Shown: in pieces, positions 54,562 to 60,178 of the stretch
Layout: each line of letters starts with the position of its first letter
How positions within the stretch are numbered: position 1 is the stretch's first letter
Assembly (NCBI GenBank): GCA_023128415.1
Contig: JAGMEA010000011.1
Span: 1-60,178 of the forward strand
Length of the DNA: 60,178 bases
Direction of reading: 5' to 3'
Source of the DNA: Candidatus Babeliales bacterium
GTDB taxonomy: Bacteria > Babelota > Babeliae > Babelales > UBA12411
The notes under the pieces: generated by a model
Database searches by the model: none
Told to the model about the DNA's origin: nothing
The model's input: only the letters and a program-made list of their open reading frames with translations
Position numbers and translations under genes: made by a program

Positions 54562-55538
54562 TATAAACCCTTAAAAATTCGTGTCCAACGAACACATTTT
54601 GTCCAAAAGCTAAATGGTCTTTTAAACCATTCAAAAAACCATACGGGTTCCTCACTATCAACAGAATAAAGAATGAAGCTAGCCTTACCTTGAACCAGAC
54701 TTTCATCTAAAAAGCCCCAAAATCGGCTGTCTTCACTGTTTTTTCTGCTATCCCCCATAACCCAATACTTACCTTCAGGTATAACAAATGGTCCAAAGTT
54801 ATCAACTACCCTACCATAAGGAAGCCTTGTTGGACTCTTTGCTAGCAATAATAATGGCTCTAAAGTATAAGGATTGATGACCGCCTCATCTTTGCTCATG
54901 TTATAATAAGGCTGATGTTCAAAATCAACTTTAGGATCATAAGTATAAGTTACTTGTCTTACTCTACCTCTTAAAAATTCCGGAATTCTAATTGGACCAA
55001 AAGAATCAAAATTTAAAAACCCAACTTTTTTATTTAATGCTATCAAAGGCAATATATTGAGATAAGGCTCTTCTAGTTGCTTACCATTTAAGTAAATAAC
55101 AGTTTCATCATTTTCAACACGTCCTTCAACAGTATCCCCCGGAATTCCTACTACTCTCTTAACAACATTAACTGGTCCTTCCTCTAGCCCAAGGATAGGA
55201 ATAGAAATTATTCCAATATATTTTTGCCACAAATAGTTAAGTTTGTTATTGATATCATATTGAAATTTAGGATCATCAAACATTACAAGTTCACCACGTT
55301 TTGGCCTACGTAAAAACTGATAAACTATTTTATTTCCAACAACCCTATCACCCACCAAAAGATTTGGCTCTGCCGAACCCGTAGGAACATGGTATAAACC
55401 GCCTATATAAGTTTTTATAAAGAAGAAAGCAAATCCAACTACAATAAGAGCTTCCAACCATTCTTGCAAAATTGATTTATTAGGCTTAGTAAAGTAAGCA
55501 TAAATGTTGTTATAAAGTTTCTTAACCTTTGTCACCAT
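54561..55538 (-). CDS. lepB: Signal peptidase I, short paralogue
   Basis: A 325-residue signal peptidase with one membrane segment (about 29-45). Catalytic S55 is in TGSAEPNLL and K127 in VVKRVVGIPGD; KYWVMGDSRKNSEDSRFWG is conserved. It is very similar to the copy at 8210-9421, including a large insert after the lysine and the unusual Ala after the catalytic Ser, but lacks the 70-residue N-terminal extension. The pair points to duplication and possible division of substrates. Confidence 0.92.
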   Translation of the reverse strand: MVTKVKKLYNNIYAYFTKPNKSILQEWLEALIVVGFAFFFIKTYIGGLYHVPTGSAEPNLLVGDRVVGNKIVYQFLRRPKRGELVMFDDPKFQYDINNKLNYLWQKYIGIISIPILGLEEGPVNVVKRVVGIPGDTVEGRVENDETVIYLNGKQLEEPYLNILPLIALNKKVGFLNFDSFGPIRIPEFLRGRVRQVTYTYDPKVDFEHQPYYNMSKDEAVINPYTLEPLLLLAKSPTRLPYGRVVDNFGPFVIPEGKYWVMGDSRKNSEDSRFWGFLDESLVQGKASFILYSVDSEEPVWFFEWFKRPFSFWTKCVRWTRIFKGL

Positions 55539-55648
55539 AGTCCTTTAAAAATTTAAAACCATCCTAAATATATAATTTTCTCAGATATTTTTGATTATAA
55601 TTCTACACCATTTAGTAATATAAGCATATTTTAGCGTAGTCTCAAGAT

Positions 55649-55673
55649 TAAAAAAGGGCGGTTATACCGCCCT
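55649..55673 (-). terminator. Intrinsic terminator after the VOC gene
   Basis: On the minus strand AGGGCGGT-ATA-ACCGCCCT forms an 8-bp GC-rich stem followed by TTTTT. It lies 24 bp beyond the VOC stop. Confidence 0.92.
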
Positions 55674-55696
55674 GAAATTATTTAAAATAAAAATCT

Positions 55697-56251
55697 TTAT
55701 TTACTTTTTTTCAGCCAGGCCTTTGCATATTTTTTAGCAGATCGTCTTGAAAGTCCAAAATTTCTTAAATGCTGAACCATCTCCTCTACTACTCCAGACT
55801 TACCTGAATCAGCAGTCATTCCACAAAATTTATTAGGTTCTGACGGTACAAAGCCTTCAATCGATTGAGCAAATGTCAACTTAAAACCATAAGGATCTTT
55901 AACAACAAAATTCTTTTCTCCCCATGGTTGCTCTTTGAGCTCTTGCAACACTTGAACACCTTTTTTTCGACAACGTTCAAAATATTTTTCCAAGCCCTTT
56001 TTCATGTCGGCATACATTCCTGCACCCCGACTCATACAATATTTGACCTGACTAAATTCTACAAGCTCATCAACTACTGGAATACGAAAAATAATATAGC
56101 ATTTTCCTTTGCGAAGTTCTGCAAAAGATAGAGAACGATTGCCTTCAGTTGTTCTAAGATTAACTATATCAAAAGCAAGCTTATCAGAATAAAACTTTAC
56201 TGCATCTTCAACAGAATCTACTACTAAAACTGTTTTACCAGACTTCATCAT
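55697..56251 (-). CDS. VOC-superfamily (glyoxalase/dioxygenase-like) protein
   Basis: About 184 residues. The N-terminal 125 residues form one vicinal-oxygen-chelate unit (VLVVDSVEDAVKFYSDKLAFDI ... FVVKDPYGFKLTFAQ). A C-terminal helical tail (GKSGVVEEMVQHLRNFGLSRRSAKKYAKAW) is additional. The usual metal ligands cannot be assigned with confidence, so activity is unknown. The start is the ATG 6 nt after GGAG; a GTG one codon upstream is also open. It follows rpsT and ends at a strong terminator. Confidence 0.8.
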   Translation of the reverse strand: MMKSGKTVLVVDSVEDAVKFYSDKLAFDIVNLRTTEGNRSLSFAELRKGKCYIIFRIPVVDELVEFSQVKYCMSRGAGMYADMKKGLEKYFERCRKKGVQVLQELKEQPWGEKNFVVKDPYGFKLTFAQSIEGFVPSEPNKFCGMTADSGKSGVVEEMVQHLRNFGLSRRSAKKYAKAWLKKSK

Positions 56252-56278
56252 CACTCTCTCTCCTCTTTAAAATTTACG

Positions 56279-56297
56279 CTTGGCTATTTTTGCCAAG
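56279..56297 (-). promoter_or_regulatory. Hairpin between rpsT and the VOC gene
   Basis: CTTGGC and GCCAAG enclose a 7-nt A-rich loop immediately after the rpsT stop. No T-run follows, so it is more likely an mRNA-end stabiliser or weak terminator. Confidence 0.4.
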
Positions 56298-56299
56298 GT

Positions 56300-56575
56300 C
56301 TAGCTACTAGCTTTAGCCGCTTGAGCAACTTTTTGAGCTAGCCGACTAATTTTACGAGAAGCCGTATTCTTCTTTAATAAACCCTTACCTCGAGCTCTTG
56401 CAATTTTAGACTCAGCAACTCGAAGTAACGACTTTGCAGCTTCCAAATCTTTTTCAGTTAAAGCAGTTTCAACTTTTTTACAGTAAGTTTTAACATCAGA
56501 ACGCCTTGTCAAATTCTTCAAGTGACGTACCTTAATTTGCTTTACACCTTTTTTGCTAGATTTTATATTTGCCAT
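56300..56575 (-). CDS. rpsT: 30S ribosomal protein S20
   Basis: A 91-residue helical S20. It starts MANIKSSKKGVKQIKVR and keeps GLLKKNTASRKISRLAQKV, binding the bottom of the 16S rRNA. It stands downstream of the IS remnant that separates it from rpmB. Confidence 0.95.
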   Translation of the reverse strand: MANIKSSKKGVKQIKVRHLKNLTRRSDVKTYCKKVETALTEKDLEAAKSLLRVAESKIARARGKGLLKKNTASRKISRLAQKVAQAAKASS

Positions 56576-56589
56576 TTTTTCAAATCCCT

Positions 56590-56951
56590 AGAGTATCAAA
56601 CTAATACTTCGTTTGTGAACTACCGACTACTAAGCCTTTAGTGGCGGCTTCCTGCTTCGCCCCATGATAGCTAAACTGTTAGCAAACGCAACAATCCCCA
56701 CCAAAGAGCATGATCCACAGTCAATGACTGCCACAGGCTTGGATTCGGACAGTCCCTGCCCTATTTACAATTATCAAACTTCCTAATAGCAAAAGTTGCA
56801 TCTTGGTTTTCGCATACTAACTTTGCTTCTCATAATATCTTATCTGAATAATCATTCTAGATAAAGCTTATTTTTCAAATCTATGGTCTGACCGCTATCC
56901 ATCTCCATCTAAATCAGATAGATTATAGGTTGAGAATTCCGCGGCGGCTTG
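56590..56951 (-). mobile_element. Non-autonomous IS200/IS605 derivative, about 360 bp; copy 2
   Basis: The right edge (56881-56951) is the same element end as 961-1031. On the minus strand, near 56645-56775, two frames contain what look like remnants of a TnpB tail (NRAGTVRIQACGSH and then WGEAGSRH). A short hairpin (ACTAA/TTAGT) follows near 56625-56640, in the place of a right-end hairpin. No transposase domain remains. It fits a deletion derivative keeping both ends. The left boundary is approximate. Confidence 0.65.
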
Positions 56952-57149
56952 TTAAATAACTTTCTCTATTTTCCCTGATTTCATACATTTAGTACAAACA
57001 GCACCTCTTTTTATACTTCTCTGTCCTTTAAACCTAAAGTTAATTTTGTGGACATTAGGATAAAAAATTCTCTTAGTCTTGTTATTAGCATGACTCACAT
57101 TTTGACCAAACCCGGGCCTTTTGTCACATACTAGACAAATATTCGCCAT
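56952..57149 (-). CDS. rpmB: 50S ribosomal protein L28, zinc type
   Basis: A 65-residue L28 starting [20 protein letters not shown]; 59 further upstream codons are open but overlap suhB and have no family support. CLVC and CTKC pairs form the zinc site. Its TAA is the junction with the IS derivative. Confidence 0.94.
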   Translation of the reverse strand: MANICLVCDKRPGFGQNVSHANNKTKRIFYPNVHKINFRFKGQRSIKRGAVCTKCMKSGKIEKVI

Positions 57150-57237
57150 AAACCTTGCCTTTCCATAAAAATTTCTATCAAGAGATAATTTTAGCAAATT
57201 TAAAAACTTTTTCAAAAAGCATACACTTCGATATGCC

Positions 57238-58017
57238 TTAGGAAAGAAGCCTTTGAAAATCTTTGTGTAACCATCCATTTGAAGCCAAACAGGTACTAAA
57301 CCCTGAACCGATGGCCTCTTTATCAAATTCGCTTACAATTCCCCCTGCCTCTCTAACTAAAACAATTCCAGCTGCAATATCCCACCAACTAACAAACTTT
57401 AAAACTGCCCCATCTAGCCGCCCAGAAGCAACAGCAGCCATATCTAGCGCAGCGCAACCAAGCTTTCTAAAGGAATAAACATTGTGCTCTAAAGTATCCG
57501 TTAATGAGAAAAAGTCATCGCAATCAACCTTTCTGTACGGCACGGCAATACTAGAAAGCGCCCTACTTAAGTCCTTTTCCTGGCTAATTTTAATCGGTTT
57601 ATCATTTAAAAATGCCCCAAGTCCTTTTCCAGACCAAAATAATTCTTCTGCAATAGGATTATAAATAACTCCAATAATAGGTTCATTTTTATAAACCAAA
57701 GCCACACTAACTGCAAAATAAGGAAACCCATGAGCAAAGTTCGTTGTACCATCCAAGGGATCAATAACCCAAGTATATTCCGCAGAATCTTTTCCGGTTT
57801 GACCTGATTCCTCGGCTAAGAAACTTGCTTCTGGAACAATTTTACTCAGGTTTTCCTTTAAATATTTCTCGCTCTTATAATCAGCTTCAGTAGCAAAACT
57901 ACCATCTTCTTTATCAGTATAAGTATGCTCACAGTCAATACAATCAAGTAATAACTTACCCGCAGTTTTCACAATATCAGAAACAAGTAAAATCGTATTT
58001 CTGGAGATTTTTTTCAT
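57238..58017 (-). CDS. suhB: Inositol-monophosphatase family protein
   Basis: A 259-residue Mg-dependent phosphatase. The metal ligands are in [19 protein letters not shown] and [15 protein letters not shown]. Bacterial members hydrolyse inositol phosphate and, as SuhB, assist rRNA antitermination; CysQ-like 3'-phosphatase activity is an alternative. It shares one base with the ftsH stop, so the two are coupled. Confidence 0.92.
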   Translation of the reverse strand: MKKISRNTILLVSDIVKTAGKLLLDCIDCEHTYTDKEDGSFATEADYKSEKYLKENLSKIVPEASFLAEESGQTGKDSAEYTWVIDPLDGTTNFAHGFPYFAVSVALVYKNEPIIGVIYNPIAEELFWSGKGLGAFLNDKPIKISQEKDLSRALSSIAVPYRKVDCDDFFSLTDTLEHNVYSFRKLGCAALDMAAVASGRLDGAVLKFVSWWDIAAGIVLVREAGGIVSEFDKEAIGSGFSTCLASNGWLHKDFQRLLS

Positions 58018-59954
58018 TACTCCTCTAACCCATCAACATTAGAGTCAATGTCATGTTCCTTGTCCTGATCCTCTTCAGATTCTTCTTCATCACCTTGAAA
58101 GCTATACGACTTGCTTGGGTTCTCTAAACCCAAAAGCTCATACACTTCTACTGCATCTAAAGTTTCACGCTCCACTAAAGCTTGAGCCAAAGAATCTAAC
58201 TTATCTTTATTGTCCAAAAGAAGCTGTTTGGTTTCGTCATAACACTTATCGATAATTTTTCTTACTTGTTCATCCACCTTTCTCTCGGTATCAGAAGAAT
58301 ATTCCTTCATCCCTTCTCTTGAAGATAAAGAAATCGGACCCAATTCTGACATTCCATAGTGAACCACCATATCATAAGCAAGTTTAGTAGATCTCTTAAG
58401 ATCACTTACAGCACCTGTTGTTCTGCGAGCTTTTCCATAAATAATTTCTTCTGCCAGTCTTCCACCTAAACAAACCTTGATTTCAGATAAAATTTCATCC
58501 TCACTCTTGGAAATTTCATCTCCATCTGGAAGATACCAAGTCATTCCTAGAGCCCCACCACGAGACAATATAGTAACCTTGTGAAATGGTGGCGTATTAG
58601 GAGCCAATAAGACAACCAAGGTATGACCGGATTCATGGTATGCTGTCATCTCAATAGCTTCTTTAGATCTAGACAGAGTCTTTCTTTCAGCTCCTACTAA
58701 AATTTTATCTCGAGCTATCTCAAAGTCATCCATAATGACAACTTCCCTATCTCTCTTTGAAGCTAGCAACGCTGCTTCATTAATGAGATTTGCTAAATCG
58801 GCACCACTAAAACGAGGTGTTCCCCTGGCTATTTTTTGAAGATCAACATCTTCTCCAACCTTTACGCCCTTTATATGTATATTCAATATCTTTTCACGGC
58901 TAGCTAAGTCTGGATAAGGAACTTCAACTTTACGGTCAAATCTACCTGGGCGCAATAAAGCCTTATCTAAAACATCTGGTCTATTAGTTGCGGCTAACAC
59001 AATAACTTCACCTGGTTCTGTTCCAAAGCCATCCATTTCTGCAAGCAACTGATTTAAAGTTTGCTCTCTTTCATCATTCCCCCCACCAAAGCCAGCTCCT
59101 CTGTGACGACCAACTGCATCTATTTCATCAATAAAAACGATACATGGAGTATGACGACGAGCTTGTAAAAATAAATCTCTAACCCTGGATGCCCCAACTC
59201 CAACAAAAACTTCAACGAAGTCAGAACCACTAATACTAAAGAATGGACAACTTGCTTCCCCAGCAACTGCCTTGGCTAACAATGTTTTTCCATTTCCAGG
59301 CGCACCTGTTAACAAGACCCCCCTAGGTATTTTAGCTCCAATGCGCTTAAACTTTTCAGGATTTTTCAAGAAATCTACAACATCCTGTAAATCTTCCTTA
59401 GCCTCTTCTACTCCAGCAACATCCTTAAATTTGATTTTAATGGTATTCGGAGAAAAGAAACGTGCCTTACTTTTACCAATATTAAAAATCTTGCTGCCTG
59501 ATGCTCCACCCTGACTTTGCTTAAAAAAGTAATAAAGAACCGCAAGTAAAAATGGAAACACCAAGAAAAATAAAGCATATGGAACCCATGGCTGTTTGTC
59601 TTGTTGCTCAACCTCCATGATTACACCATTATCATGCATCTTCTGCCATAAATTATCCGGAGAAACAACAGTAGTAGAAAAATAACCAACTTGCTTTAGT
59701 TGATTATCCCTAGTAGCCATAGGCACAGACTTTTTAAACTCTCCAAATACGCTCTGATCCGATATCTGAACAGCTTTTACGTTACCCGACTCTACCTGAG
59801 ATAAAAAAGTAGAAAAGGTAATCTGTTCTCTATCCTTGGCAATACTGTTATACCAAAACATATATGCTATAGATAAGCCCAACAAGGCCAATAGCAAGAT
59901 GAATGCATTAGGACCACGATTAAATTTAGCTTTTCTATTAGGCAATTTCCTCAT
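58017..59954 (-). CDS. ftsH: ATP-dependent zinc metalloprotease FtsH
   Basis: A 645-residue membrane-bound AAA protease. Two N-terminal membrane segments (about 17-35 and 124-143) flank a small periplasmic domain. Walker A is GAPGNGKT at 217-224, Walker B ends FIDE at 274-277, the SRH region is present, and the zinc motif HESGH is at 440-444. The acidic C-terminal tail is typical. GAGG precedes the ATG. Confidence 0.97.
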   Translation of the reverse strand: MRKLPNRKAKFNRGPNAFILLLALLGLSIAYMFWYNSIAKDREQITFSTFLSQVESGNVKAVQISDQSVFGEFKKSVPMATRDNQLKQVGYFSTTVVSPDNLWQKMHDNGVIMEVEQQDKQPWVPYALFFLVFPFLLAVLYYFFKQSQGGASGSKIFNIGKSKARFFSPNTIKIKFKDVAGVEEAKEDLQDVVDFLKNPEKFKRIGAKIPRGVLLTGAPGNGKTLLAKAVAGEASCPFFSISGSDFVEVFVGVGASRVRDLFLQARRHTPCIVFIDEIDAVGRHRGAGFGGGNDEREQTLNQLLAEMDGFGTEPGEVIVLAATNRPDVLDKALLRPGRFDRKVEVPYPDLASREKILNIHIKGVKVGEDVDLQKIARGTPRFSGADLANLINEAALLASKRDREVVIMDDFEIARDKILVGAERKTLSRSKEAIEMTAYHESGHTLVVLLAPNTPPFHKVTILSRGGALGMTWYLPDGDEISKSEDEILSEIKVCLGGRLAEEIIYGKARRTTGAVSDLKRSTKLAYDMVVHYGMSELGPISLSSREGMKEYSSDTERKVDEQVRKIIDKCYDETKQLLLDNKDKLDSLAQALVERETLDAVEVYELLGLENPSKSYSFQGDEEESEEDQDKEHDIDSNVDGLEE

Positions 59955-60178
59955 ACCTAATCCTCAAAAAATATTATTACAAATCTTTTAGATTTTCCCC
60001 AACTGTCACTTATTTTACTACAAAATGTCTTTAAGTGCGAGAGATCACTATGTTAACGCAAAAAAATTGATCTTAATAGTGAAAATAAGAACATTTCTGG
60101 AAACTATTATAATATATTATTGTTTACTATGTGTACATAGAAAACGTTCAAACAGTACTGACATACACCCAAGGCTAA
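59955..60178. other. Upstream region of ftsH
   Basis: No gene is visible in these 224 bases. On the minus strand a TATAAT lies near 60112-60117 and a TAAAAT near 60015-60020; neither has a convincing -35, so the ftsH promoter is not assigned. Confidence 0.4.

Noticed and set aside
57150-57326. N-terminal extension of rpmB by 59 codons
   Set aside because: It overlaps suhB and precedes the canonical L28 start MANICLVC.

Overview
This is an AT-rich bacterial window with short intergenic gaps and long same-strand operons, mostly on the minus strand. The cell was a diderm: it has LpxC (lipid A), LptD (LPS export to the outer membrane) and a YidC with a large periplasmic domain. Several proteins look host-directed. 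One is a secreted ankyrin-repeat protein whose C-terminus resembles a SOCS box followed by a CaaX prenylation motif. Another is a secreted seven-bladed WD40 protein. Small compact genes, eukaryote-like secreted proteins and decayed insertion sequences suggest an intracellular or host-associated bacterium. My best guess is candidate phylum Dependentiae (TM6), but this is inference; no 16S rRNA gene is present.

Layout. 1-1031: an IS200/IS605-type element with a TnpB gene cut by the window edge and a decayed tnpA, ending exactly at the stop codon of pepA. 1032-13980: pepA, the sufS-sufU iron-sulfur pair, metG with a broken detached tRNA-binding domain, an NhaC-type antiporter, a first signal peptidase I, the polyamine ABC operon potABCD and a histidine-rich membrane protein. 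14132-14908: tRNA-Glu(CTC), a relic of an IscB nuclease, and an Nfu scaffold gene. 14969-33961: one continuous str-S10-spc-alpha cluster from rpsL to rplQ. It includes secY, adk, map, infA and rpoA, lacks rpmD (L30), and ends at a strong terminator. 34251-46282: a secreted coiled-coil protein and rseP on the plus strand, then lpxC, rplM, pyrG, the WD40 protein, pepP, lptD, recR and yidC on the minus strand.

46385-50201: a TnpB fragment, then the ankyrin effector candidate, a biotin carboxylase, a biotinyl carrier and a MerR-type regulator. 50202-59954: a membrane-anchored methyltransferase, truB, a three-gene ABC-2 exporter, a MazG-like pyrophosphohydrolase, a second signal peptidase I, a VOC protein, rpsT, a small non-autonomous IS derivative, rpmB, suhB and ftsH.

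Signs of decay or unusual decoding recur. They are an in-frame TAA inside the MetRS tRNA-binding domain, a poly(T)12 tract that puts the LptD signal peptide out of frame, probable ATT and ATA starts (biotin carboxylase and the ABC ATPase), and a possible C-terminal tail beyond the nhaC stop. Two copies of one IS end, about 56 kb apart, both abut the TAA stop of a gene and share the flank TATTTAA.
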